DNA of 64,000 nucleotides from Chimonanthus salicifolius (lineage: Eukaryota > Streptophyta > Magnoliopsida > Laurales > Calycanthaceae): positions 35,148,170-35,212,169 of the forward strand of contig CM023533.1 in NCBI GenBank assembly GCA_013350335.1. The letters run 5' to 3'. Every line of letters begins with the position of its first letter. Positions within the stretch are counted from its first letter, which is position 1. Made by a program: the position numbers and the translations under genes. Below are positions 33,112 through 44,264 of the stretch, in pieces. The notes below the pieces were generated by a model, which saw nothing but the letters and a program-made list of their open reading frames with translations, made no database searches and was not told the origin of the DNA.

Positions 33112-35215
33112 ATGAAATTTGCACCGAAAATTCCTCCTCGCAAAATTCCTAAGCCTGAGGCTAAAATGTACTATAATTTTTTATCGTTGCTAGTGTCGTT
33201 TTTGTTGCCATTCCGTAGAATATCTAATGACCGTTTCAGTCACTTGTAGTGAAACACCTGACGGTGAAGATGCTTTGAACAAAGAGTTGTTGAAACGCGT
33301 CAAGGTACATATGTTTTTGCCTTTTTCCTCTCTTAAATACATGTAGAGAGTACTTGGTTTTCTTATGGGGCCATTCTCGATTGATTTGGACTTCTATTTG
33401 CCAACCCAGGAAGGTTTTGGGAAAAGTGGACCTAAAATTGAAAGGAAATGTAAGTCTCTTTCTAATTATATTTTTATTTTATTTTTATATTTTTTTGTTG
33501 TTGTCATCACCATCAACCATTTATCCCATCTCTCTAGGATTGTATTTGAAATTTTCTCTTCTATGAGCTGATTCCTATCCGATGCCTGTAGGACTTGAAC
33601 CTGCAACGTTGAGGTTGTAACAATGAGCACTTACCGCTGTGCTACAAGCATATTATATTCTAGTTATCAATTCGAATTTTATATTTATGTTATTTTGTCC
33701 CTTTCTTTTGCTTCATTTTATAGTTCAAGTGGCTCTTTAGTCACGTTTATTGGGTATTGTTAGCATGCATTTGGGTGCACGTTTTTTTAGCAGTCACACA
33801 AAAAGAAAGGTATATTACTAAAATAAAAAGAAAGTATGTACAACTTGGTATAAGAGGCTTATACCAGCGAAACAAAAGCCAAGAAAAAAGACCCCAAAAC
33901 CACAACCGAGACAATAAAAATACAATCAACTCCATAACATAAAAAACCGCAAGGAAATACAAGAGAACCCATTGACAAACCTGACCAAAACCAATCCAAA
34001 AAAAAAAAACTCTTTCTTGCTCCAATTCCACCCTTGTCTTTGCTAAGAAATCCACCACCCCATTTATTGATTGACAAATACATCTAAGGATGAGCACAAA
34101 ACCCTGATTTCCCTTACCACTATGGGAGTTTCTAGAGGGGTCTCTTCCTTCCATTGGCCCACTTGATAGCATTTGCTGAGTCCCTTTAATGATTGCCTTT
34201 CTTGGCCATGACTTGCCCAAAGAACCAAAGCTTTCCTAATCCCTAATAACCTGCCTCATTTGAAACTCTCACACCAACTGGTTCTGAGAAAAACAGAGAA
34301 GTGGCCCCGTTCCCGTCCCTCAATATTTCACCTATCCATGTAGGTCCTGGTTTTCATTTGGGTGCTTTGTAATATGCATCTGGTTTGGATCAATTATTAG
34401 TTACATATATTACAAACAGATAGGTTGCAATTGGTGCTTAGTAGACATCCGTCTTTACCCAGTAACAGTTTCAGGCGAATTTTCATCTGTTCAGTACCAT
34501 TCCTAAATTGAATTTAAGATTATGCTGCCTCAATTCTCCGAGAATACACTTCCAGACAAAATTGGTTTCACTGTTTAGTGCTCCATTCTTAGGAAATGTA
34601 TGCGATAAAGTTGGGAAACACTTGGTGCCTAACATAGATGTTGATTTACCTCTTTCGGATCTAGTCAGTCCATTTTTCTTTTCATCCACTAAAGGGTTTA
34701 AAGTCTATTAAATTGCTGTTGCGTATATGATAGGTGAACTTACCTCTGCTCTGGATCTTCTATGTATTGATCGAATGAACAAGTTCTAGAATTCAATCTA
34801 CTGGAACATACTCATAAGTTCATATCTCAGTACTAGAAAATAAGACAGATGGACCTTAATGTGGGAGTTATTTGTCATTATTTTTTTTTTTTCTAAACCT
34901 GCAGCTGCACCAGTACAAGTTGCATTTGGTCATGGAGATGCAACAACCGCTGCAAGATCATTTGGCTTTCCCAGAGGTCCCAGCAGTAGTGGCAGTAATA
35001 GCAAAGGTGGTCTTGTTTCCAGTTTTAAATTTTTATATCCATATGGGAATCTGACTGCTTAATTAACTGGCCTCATTAAATCACCCCTCTCACCTGAGAA
35101 TCAAATTTTCTGTCACCAGGTGGTGGTAATGGATCATCCCAGGGAATGGTTTTTTCTACAGATGGTGGCAGTGGATCCATCCCAAAAATGACAAAGGAAT
35201 ATGTTGAACCGTGGG

Positions 35216-35255
<40 letters not shown>

Positions 35256-38200
35256 ACTCCCTCTCACGATCTTATTTTGTTTGGCTTAATTGCAGGATTA
35301 CTACTCTCATTATCCTGTCACCCTTCCTCTACGGAGACCATACTCAGGAAATCCTGGTAAGCTTGCATGTTTCGGACGTAATAAAAAAATTCTATTGAGA
35401 TGAGAGCTCTATTATGCTTACCAAAGCTCAACTTGTAGAGTCTAACCAGGACCCCTATGACATACCCAACCCCTTGGCAACACTATCCCTTTATCAATTA
35501 CCATATTCAACTTCAGTACTCATTCAATTGATTCCCTTTGTTGGATTGAAGTTCCCCATATATGAACCTCCTCAACAATTGGCATGCTTCTAGGTCAGTC
35601 CCACAGATTGAACTCTATTTGACCTAATAAAGCTCACAGCTCTTTAAGATAATTGTTTCCCCATACATTGAGTTACTTCCTATCGGGGTGCACTTGGGAC
35701 CATGGGAATGGTTGGTTGGAGAGGTCTATGATTGAATATGTTGCCTACCAAAAATCACTTGAGTAGATCACTCAAGCCTTAGTTTAAGAACCCTTAATGA
35801 GAAAACCCCTCTATGGCCCACCCTTGGCCCCATTTGCACCTCCTTTCCTCCTTGAAAACATGCACTCACTATCTTTCTTTGAGAGGTAACATGAAAACTT
35901 CATTAAAAGATAGAAGTACAAAAAAAACAACTACAGCTATGGCCTAAAAGGGGTAGACCAAAAGCTGCAAAACATAAAAAGAAACTACAGCCAACAAGAA
36001 GTGAAAATCAGCATAGTGCAATCCTCCATATCCCAGCTCTTGGATACAAAAAACCCCTGAAGCCGAATTGAAGATCTCATTTTTGGCAAGGAAGTCTGTC
36101 ATGGCATTTGCTGAACGGCTGACGTGGATGAAGGAGACGTCTAGTCCTGCAACTAGACCCCTAATTTCCCTTGATATGGTGATCATCCTCAAGGGAGGTC
36201 GTTTAAGACCCTTGGCACACTTAATTGATTTTTCCGAATCCCCTTCAATTACTAGTGTACCTTGTCCAAAGGCTCTCCATAGGGTCAATGCTCTCCTAAT
36301 GCTAAGGAGTTCCACCTCTTTTGAATCCCTCACCCCTACCGATTCCATGAAAACCATCGAAGAAACACCGCTATGGTTTCTAAGGATACCACCTATCCCA
36401 ACTGCTCCAGGTTTTCCCCTAGAAGCTCCATCAAACACGAATTCACTACCTACCCATGAATTGCATCACATACCAAAGTTGTCACTGCTAGATCAAAATT
36501 TGATAAAATTGCACTTCCGTGTATTGATCTTTGGGGCCCTTAAAACCATATCTGAAGTAATCAAGCTAATTTTTATAGCACAATACCCAAGCAAAGATCT
36601 TTCTAACCAACCAACCCATGATCATAGTTGAGCCCCATATAGAGCTCTTACCCTGAGACTCAGGTGGCTGGGACTACCCTTTATTTTCCTATGCATATGT
36701 TCATATTCAGCAAGTATTTGATCCCATATATACGTATATATCCTACCCAATTAGATCCAATACCTGAGTAACATTCACTTAGATTGTTACTTGATAATTG
36801 CACTCATCTACCATTAATATTTGGAGCCTTAAAAACATAGCTAGAGTCATCCATTGAAGTTTATTTTTAGTAGCTACCGTATCAAAGTATAGACCTTTCT
36901 GACAAACCAACACTCATGCTCAATAGTGGACCAACATGTCATTCTCAGGATAGTTTTTCCTTTATCTGTTAAGAAGGTTTGAGATTGTCCATCTCTCATT
37001 TTGATGTCTTTGTATCAAATGTCATTATTTCTTACAATATTATGCTTGTGACTGGCCATTAGACTTGATTCTAAAAAAAATTATTTATGAAATGTCAAAT
37101 CACATGTTAATATTGTAACAGAACTTCTTGATGAAGAGGAGTTTGGGGAGACTTCAGTAGATTCTGATGAGACTCGTATAAATCCAGCTACCGAGCTTGG
37201 CCTGACTGTGGGTATTTGACAAGCATTGTTTTAGTAATTCACTAATACTACATGCAAAAGTTAAGTAACCCTTTTTTTAACAGAGCTAAATGACCTTTTT
37301 TAACTTTGTGGATGCTAACAGGATAGAGAAGATGCACAAATGATCTTTTTCCAGCTACCACCTTCTCTACCTATGATGAAGCGTTTGGCCTCTGCAAAGG
37401 ATAAAGAGATTGCTGATGACTCAAAGCCTCCATCTAGGAGGAGGGACACTTCAGAGAAAGGCTGCAGTCTAGAAGATCTGCCAGCTGGATTTATGGGAAA
37501 GATGCTGGTGTACAAGAGTGGTGCCATTAAAATGAAGCTTGGAGATATCCTTTTTGATGTAAGTACTTCTTTGTAACTGGTTAATGAGGTAGTTGCTTTT
37601 TCATTGTTCAGTTGCACAGTATGTTCCTCAAATATTGAGTTCTGCTAAATGTTTCAATATTGCAATTTTCATATTTAGCAGATCGATTATCTTTACCTCA
37701 AAAACACCATTACTTTCTCCCTAGAAATAATCACTATGGGTTTTATTCTAGAGATGTTATGTCTTTATCACATATAGATTGCTTGCTAAAGTTTGCTTGA
37801 AGTTCGAGTCATTCAGAACATTTCCATTATTGCAACATCATTCAAATAACTACTAGAGCATCAAACCTTTTTGCGTGGAAATTGAAAGTATACAGATCCT
37901 CTAGGCTATGTTTGGCACTTTGGGACCTTTTGCTGTGGAAGCAGAGCAAATTGTTCAGAGTTTCAAATTGTACTTGATATGAAAATCTTGAATTAGGTGT
38001 TTTTGAGGCTACAAAAAGTGAAATTTTTGTCATATTTTAAATTCTTTCTTTTTTCTTTCTTTGATTTGTTCTTCAAAATTTTGTTACACAATATGAAAGT
38101 TCTGCCAATGATTTGATGTGATCAGTTAAAATGAATTTTTTCTGTGTATTTCATATTTTCATATGATCATCACAATAATAGAAACCGTTTTTTTTTAAAG

Positions 38201-38739
38201 ACCAAGGTGTCGAGGCCTCTTAGAGCACTTAACTGATCTTTAGAGCATGTGCAAACCTCCCAATCCACACACACTGAGTAACACTATGGGGAGTGGCCCT
38301 TTTTAGAAACTGGATTCTTTATCAAATCTCAATTTGTTTTTACTTTCCTTTATACATTATGATCTTGTTGAAACTACAAGTTACCTGTGCATCTACAACT
38401 TTAGGCCTATTCCTATTTAGTTGGTGTGTGGATTGTACATTGCAACATTTCTGCATTCTGCAGCCTTGCAATGCCCTGAATCCATTTTGTTGCTGATTGT
38501 TAAAAACTATTGCAAGGATTGGACATTGTGACGTCCTTGTAGATTGAAAGGAACCAAAGGTGCATGAAAGTTTGTCACTGGTGCAGGTTTCAGCAGGCTC
38601 AGACCGTAATTTCGCCCAAGATGTTGCAGCCATTAATGTCGAAGAAAAACAATGCTGCATCCTTGGGGAGCTCAAACAAGCTGCGATTGTAACTGCTGAA
38701 ATAGACTCCCTTGTGGATGGTATTGCCAATTTGGATTAG
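33112..38739 (+). CDS. RPC4: RNA polymerase III subunit C4 (RPC4/RPC53-like), disrupted upstream
   Basis: Nine exons with good splice borders and consistent phase: 33112-33167, 33250-33304, 33410-33449, 34905-35006, 35120-35214, 35296-35356, 37122-37207, 37322-37558, 38587-38739. They total 885 nt, or 294 codons. The N-terminal basic KFAPKIPPRKIPKPE motif and the APVQVAFG block are typical of plant RPC4. Residues about 165-290 hold the conserved C-terminal RPC4 domain (AQMIFFQLPPSLP, LPAGFMGKMLVYKSGAIKMK, LGDILFDVSAGSDRNFAQDV, CCILGEL). RPC4 partners RPC5 (C37) in the Pol III subcomplex for initiation and termination at tRNA and 5S genes. The family usually has a few residues before KFAPK; these match the exon at 32974-33015 (GDESSNTKKTAPRK, phase 0 into ATGAAATTT), which a transposon interrupts. 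Translation could start at M 33112. No internal stop is seen in these exons. Confidence 0.9.
33465..33655 (-). mobile_element. tRNA-derived SINE in an RPC4 intron
   Basis: On the minus strand a box A (TAGCACAGCGGTAAGTG, about 33629-33645) and a box B (GGTTCAAGTCC, about 33591-33601) are correctly spaced. The body runs to a tract that is A-rich on the minus strand near 33465-33500. TSD not resolved. Confidence 0.6.
33765..34230 (-). mobile_element. LINE 3' end fragment in an RPC4 intron
   Basis: The minus-strand frame encodes an RNase H tail motif (INGVVDFLAKTRVELEQE) followed by the hydrophobic, non-conserved read-through typical of plant LINE 3' UTRs. It lies in the long intron between exons 33410-33449 and 34905-35006. 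The minus-strand 3' end, near 33790, is A-rich on that strand. Confidence 0.5.
35219..35251. repeat. (CT)n microsatellite in an RPC4 intron
   Basis: An uninterrupted CT run immediately 3' of the donor at 35214 fills most of the short intron to 35295. It may serve as an extended pyrimidine tract for the acceptor at 35295. Confidence 0.9.
35884..36600 (-). mobile_element. LINE RNase H fragment in an RPC4 intron
   Basis: A minus-strand frame (35944-36438) encodes an RVT_3-type RNase H domain: FDGASRGKPGAVGIGGILRN with the first catalytic Asp, SKEVELLSIRRALTLWRAFG with the Glu, VIEGDSEKSI with the second Asp, and SANAMTDFLAKNE. This is the 3' domain of a plant LINE, antisense to RPC4. The frame is still open over 150 codons, which suggests a fairly young insertion. 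The minus-strand 3' end lies near 35884. Confidence 0.7.
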
Positions 38740-38761
38740 TTCTGTTAATTGAAATAAATAA

Positions 38762-38766
<5 letters not shown>

Positions 38767-38813
<47 letters not shown>
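38767..38813. repeat. (TA)n microsatellite 3' of RPC4
   Basis: Pure TA run starting 28 bases after the RPC4 stop codon, so it is likely within or at the edge of the 3' UTR. Confidence 0.9.
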
Positions 38814-38814
<1 letters not shown>

Positions 38815-38815
<1 letters not shown>

Positions 38816-41268
38816 AATTCAATTCATTTCTATGGAATTAAAAAAAAAATAAGAACATGTTTTCAGAAATATTATCATTGAAGTCTTTTTCTCCAGATCA
38901 GTGTTGGCGTCATGAGTTGCAATTTTGTATTGATGCTTACATAGATTGAAATTCTACACCGCTTAGTTTATTAAGTGAAATTAAACTGCATTTCTTATTC
39001 AGTTACTATTCATGAATTTTGTTAACATTCCAATCTTGATTGCATTTAGGAAAATAATGCAAGTATATGATTTTGCCATCATCCATACAAAGTCCTCAAA
39101 ATCCACAGCACCACTGCCTTTCTGATCAACTCCCTACATTATGGTCTCATTCAGCCAACGACACCTTCTTCCCAAATGATGCTCTTCTCTTCCCATTGAT
39201 TGTAAAGCATGGTGGAGCTCTTCTGCAAAGATGAGCTCATTCTTATTCAAACTACTAAAAAATGTTCCTCAAAATCTACTGCACATTTCTAGGGAGTAAG
39301 TCTCTATTATGTTTACATAATAGAACTTTTACCAATCTGATTCACCCTTCTCTGTCCGCATTTACCACTTTTCGTTATCGAATTGACATGTGGCAAAACA
39401 TGATGGCCCAACACTCAAGCATCACTATTTGATGAAACTGAAGCACAGCGGTTAGATAAATGGTACCTAACACACCTGGAAAACAGAGTAGTTAGAAGAG
39501 CTACTTTGGGGGTATAGAGATTGTTCATCTTGGATTCAAATGGCCCAAGACAAAGAAAGTGAAGATTGAGTGTTGCTGCTAGAAGTTGATCCTAGGGTTA
39601 TACATTGATTCATATGACTGTTGCACAGGCTACTTGGTGTCTACGTTTCGTATGTTCTAAGGGTAGGTGGATGAAGATGGACCGTGGTTGGGGAGCAAGT
39701 TATGGTAGAAAAAAATGAAGAACATGGCAATACAGCATACAAGTCAATTCTGTTTCTTTCGGTGGCCGAAACGGCCTGAAATGTTTTGTTTGGCATGAGT
39801 CCGAAAGGATATACCTCAAAAAATCTGTCTCAGTTTCAGCCTGTTTCGGTCAGTTTCAATCATTTGGGTCTGTCTTGGCCGAAACAGATGAAACAGGTGC
39901 ATTTCGATTAAAAAATATTCGTTTTGGCATGAGTCCGAAACGAAATACCTCCTTGAAAAATCTCGGTCTCAGTTTCAGTTTCAGTCAGTTTCAATCTTTT
40001 GGGTCTGTCCCTGTCGAAACAGGTGCATTTCGATAAAAAAATATATGTTGTGTTTTGGTCAGGTAAATGTATTTATTGTGTTTCTTATCATCAATTTAAT
40101 CACTTCTTAACCCATTTGAAAATGATAATTTATTTTGTCTAATTCCAAGATTTTAACATAAATTTATTTATTTTATTAGCTTTTCTAGTTCTAAATCTTC
40201 TAATTATTATTTTGGCATTTAAAAATAACCCTTGGAAAAGATGGTGACACCCATGTTTATGACATAAACACCTATCGTTAGTCTAAAAAATAGGATTTAC
40301 CTTTTTCTACGCGTATATGTAAAACCTATTCAACTTATACTTGCAATAATATGTAAACTTACAAGTTGTTTGGCAGAGGGAATTCAATTGAAATGTAGTA
40401 CAAATGTTTTCTGTTATTATAAGAAAAATATATTTACCTGAAGTCATTTCTCAAAAATGTTAGAAAACTTGTTTGAATGTCTGAATATATTTTATAAAAA
40501 TGCTGAAAAGCCGTTTGGCTATTATTTTTTGAAAATTGACATGCAAAATTTTAAAGGCTTAAGCCATTTAAAGCTCATTTAGTATTACAATAATTACTTC
40601 ATAAATTTTTTATCTTTCAAGAAAATTACTTCATACTTTTTTCAACTCGTTTTGGTAAATCATTGATATTTTTTTTAACTTCTCTAAAAAATTTTCAATC
40701 AAAATTCAAAAAAAAAAAAATGAAGTAACTCACCAAAAGGCCTAAACTCCTCTCCCTCACCCCGTAAATAAAAATTTTACTCTATTTTTTTCACAATTTT
40801 GTTCTAAACCCTCCACCAAAAATGAAATAGAAATTCAATATTTTATGATTAAAGTTTGATTAAATAATAAAAAATAATAAGTCAAGTTTTAAAGGCTTAA
40901 AATCAAAGGGCAGCTTTATCTAATTTGGCCTACGTCGAGAAGGCCGTTAGTTCATATGAGTCCCCTATTATAGCTAAGATTATTTAATCTTATTAAGCAA
41001 TCAATTTAATGTTTTCTTATAAAATGATTAATTATAAAATGAAGTCTATTCAATTAAACTTGTATAAAGCACACCCCCTTCACATAAATCTTACTTTTTG
41101 TGTCTTGAATCCTTGTGAGCATGCATGTTTACTTTTTTAAGAAAAAGAAATCAAGAATTTTATAGGAAAATGATGAAGAGAAACATTTTCTTATGAAATA
41201 CTAATTTTTATATTCGTCTACACGCATGAACAGACGGATAGAAAAATACTATTTCTTCAGTCTCAAAA
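38815..41268. other. intergenic between RPC4 and the Stowaway MITE
   Basis: No gene seen. Apart from the 133-bp tandem repeat at 39785-40055 it is AT-rich DNA with chance frames. Confidence 0.5.
39785..40055. repeat. 133-bp tandem repeat (GAAAC-rich)
   Basis: Two units beginning TTTGGCATGAGTCCGAAA at 39789 and 39922 share CTCAGTTTCAG, TTTGGGTCTGTC and CAGGTGCATTTCGAT. A GGCCGAAACGGCC palindrome lies just before. It is probably the inside of a degenerate transposon. No protein. Confidence 0.6.
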
Positions 41269-41270
41269 TA

Positions 41271-41490
41271 CTCGCTCCATTTCAGAATTTTTTATTTCTT
41301 AAAGATCATTTTATAAAATATTATTTTTCAGATGTTAGTATTTTATTATTTGGACAAGTCAAAGTTTATAAAAAAAATCGTCTTCCCACCATATTAGAAT
41401 GTGTTTTGGAGCTGAAAATAAATGAATTGGACAAGTAATTTAGGACAATTCCAAAATGCATATAGAATAAGTATTTTGGGACAGAGGGAA
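41271..41490. mobile_element. Stowaway-like MITE (Tc1/mariner)
   Basis: 220 bases flanked by TA (41269-41270 and 41491-41492), with ends CTCGCTCCATTTCAGAAT and (inverted) TTCCCTCTGTCCCAAAATA. These are the classic CTCCCTCCGTCCCAAAATA ends of Stowaway MITEs. A single half-end of the same type (TACTCTCTCTGTCCCATTTT) lies at about 202-221. Confidence 0.75.
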
Positions 41491-41534
41491 TACTTAAATA
41501 AAATTTGTATCACATCACGACACATGTTGTGTTT

Positions 41535-41760
41535 AGGTTGATTGGATATAAATCAAGTTTGGGTCTAATTGGATTACAAGATTGGATTCAAACTGGATCA
41601 AGTTGGAACAGGCGGGTTGGATCTGAATCAAGTTGAGTGAGATTTAAGTTGGATCGGGTCATGGGTCATGTCTAGAGTTGTTGAGTTTGGATTGGGTATA
41701 GATTATAGATAGGAATTGGGTTAATTGGTGAATAGGGTTAATTGGGTAGAGCAGGGTCAT
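41535..41760. mobile_element. remnant of the GGGTTGGATCGG MITE family
   Basis: Repeated GGATTGGAT/GGGTCATG-type tracts resemble the interior of the CCCGACCCGA MITEs. Ends are not resolved. A similar weak trace lies at about 60440-60545. Confidence 0.3.
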
Positions 41761-42604
41761 GTTTCATTGAGTAGGACCAGGAGTCGAAAAAATAGTCTCA
41801 ACCAATATTTTTCTCTCTTTAAATTTTTCTTTTTAACAAAGATATTGAGAGCCTTAAGTAGGACATTGTTGGCCCTCTTCTCCCAAAACATTTCTCAGGT
41901 CATTTGTTCCACAGCCACTGGCAATGTGCCACTGTAAACCTGTGGCCAATGATTACTGCTCCTAAAGATAAGATAGATTTACTCTTAAATTTTATTCTTT
42001 TTTTATCTTTATGATCTAAAATTATATTCTTTTATATTCTTTTGTTCATTCGACAAATCAAATTTGATTAAATTAGTCTTTCAAAATTTTAATTACTAAT
42101 CAAAATACTTTTGACATTAATAAAAGTATAAAAAGGCTGGCATGATGCTCAACTCACAATTGATTTTTTTTTTTAATTTATGTATAGATACTGAATTAAT
42201 TTTTTTTTTTAAGTCACAATTGATTTTATAGTGAGTTTAGCATATTCCATCTAAGTTATTGTCGTTGACAATATCAAGTGAGTACACGATCTAGGAACTT
42301 GAAATTTAAGAAATTTAAACATTTTAAGATATGATAATCACTTTGCATTGCTCACAATATTATCATATATTTTAGGCATGAAGTTTATTAAATGAGATGA
42401 TTATGAATTCATTAAAAAGATTTTTCTTAATTATGTGTTTTATTAAAAATCATCTTAAATGAAATAATCAAACTATATTTTCAAAAACTATAAAATTTAC
42501 AGATTAAAATATAATTTAAAATAATTAAATTTTAAAGAACGTAAAAAGTATAATTTGATTGAATCTATAAAAATAATAGTTGATAAGTCAGATAGTAAAA
42601 AAAA

Positions 42605-43771
42605 GGGCGCTCATTTAGACACTAGGGAAATTTGTCACTAGACACCAGTTTTTGGATTTTGAGGGGAAATTACCGTTTTGCCTTTCCGCTAAAAATCGTT
42701 CGAAGGATTCTGAAGACGATTTTCGAGATCCTTCGAAGGATACCCTTGAAATCTTATTTTTGAAATCCTTCGAAGGATCCTTCGAAGGATCCCTTGATTC
42801 TAATCGTTCGAAGGGTCCTTCGAACGATCAGCCACATTTCAAATAAAACATTCGAAGGATGAGTTTCATCCTTCGAATGAATTGCTACAGTAATATTCAA
42901 TTTAAATTTTATTTAAAATTTTAAAGTTATTTTTTAAGCACTGTGTATTTCTAAAATTTTTCAAATTGAATATCCGGACTAATTACGATAACCTGATAAA
43001 AATACTTTAACACTTTAAGGTCCTTTGACACTTCTAAATATTTAAAACACATATTTTACAAATAAAGGTATTTGTAGGGTGTGACGAAAACACATTTAGA
43101 AGTGTCAAAAGACCTTGAAGTGTTAAAGTATTTTTATCAGGTTATCGTAATTAGTCCGGATATTCAAATTAAAAAATTTTGGAAATACACAGTGCTTAAA
43201 AAATAACTTTAAAGTTTTAAATAACTGTCAGTTATTTTTCAAGCACTGTGTATTTCTAAAATTTCTCAAATTGAATATCCGGACTAATTAAAATAAGCTG
43301 ATAAAAATACTTTAAGACTTCAAGATCTTTTGACACTCCTAAATATTTAAAACACATATTTTACAAATAAAGGTATCCCTAGGGTGTGACGAAAACACAT
43401 TTAGAAGTGTCAAAAGACCTTGAAGTGTTAAAGTATTTTTATCAGGTTATCGTAATTAGTCCGGATATTCAATTTGAAAAATTTTAGAAATACACATTGC
43501 TTAAAAAATAACTTTAAAATTTTAAATAAAATTTAAATTGAATATTAGTGTAGCAATTCATTCGATCCTTCGAAGGTTTTATTTGAAATGTAGGGGATCG
43601 TTCGAAAGATCCTTCAAACGATTAGAATCAAGGGATAAAATAAGATTTCAAAAGTATCCTTCAAAAGATCTCAAAAATATTCTAAAGAATCCTTTGAATA
43701 ATTTTCAGTGAAATAGCAAAATGATAATTTATCCTGTCTGATGACAAATTTCCTGATGTAAATGGGCGCCC
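42605..43771. mobile_element. complete Mutator-like non-autonomous element with long palindromic arms
   Basis: 1167 bases flanked by a perfect 9-bp TSD TAAAAAAAA (42596-42604 and 43772-43780). The left end GGGCGCTCATTT and right end (inverted) GGGCGCCCATTT open arms of more than 300 bases that pair along their length (GGAAATTTGTCA, CTTCGAAGGAT repeats, CATTTCAAATAAAA, GAATGAATTGCTACA). The centre is two hairpin units of about 295 bases in the same orientation (42921-43218 and 43231-43523). No transposase frame. The T-plus-eight-A TSD is low in complexity, but it abuts the inverted ends exactly. Confidence 0.88.
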
Positions 43772-44264
43772 TAAAAAAAATCTTTGAAAGAGACCAATCA
43801 TCCATTTTACTTTAATTTGGAATCTCTAACGTGGGGACCAGAAGGTGGACGCGTGTAGATGTAGAATATCTGACATGATAACGATGGATTTAGAAGTTTG
43901 TACTTTTCTCAATTTTCATGGAAATGGAAGTTGTACTTTTGCCTTATCCTTTTTTTTTTTTATTCTTTTTCTTTTTGTTTTAAGTAAAATATAAGAGTTG
44001 TTCATTTGTCCTCTCCTAATCTAAATAAATGGACTTTGACGAACATTATTTATTTGATAGGTTGGACTTGGACTTTTAAGTCCGCTGTGAATTCAATGAA
44101 TTTTAAATAGAAATCAAACTCCATCTCAGACTTAAATAAATGAGCATAAACAATGATTTTTTGTTCGACCCGTTATACTCAAATTTAAAAAATAAACTGA
44201 TTTAAAAGTCTGAATATGATATGTAAAGAAAAATCTTTATCTAAACTCGTTTATTTAGATTGGA

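Noticed and set aside
36068..36631. A 187-codon plus-strand frame
   Set aside because: It is the complement of the LINE RNase H region on the minus strand, which has clear catalytic motifs; the plus-strand protein has none.
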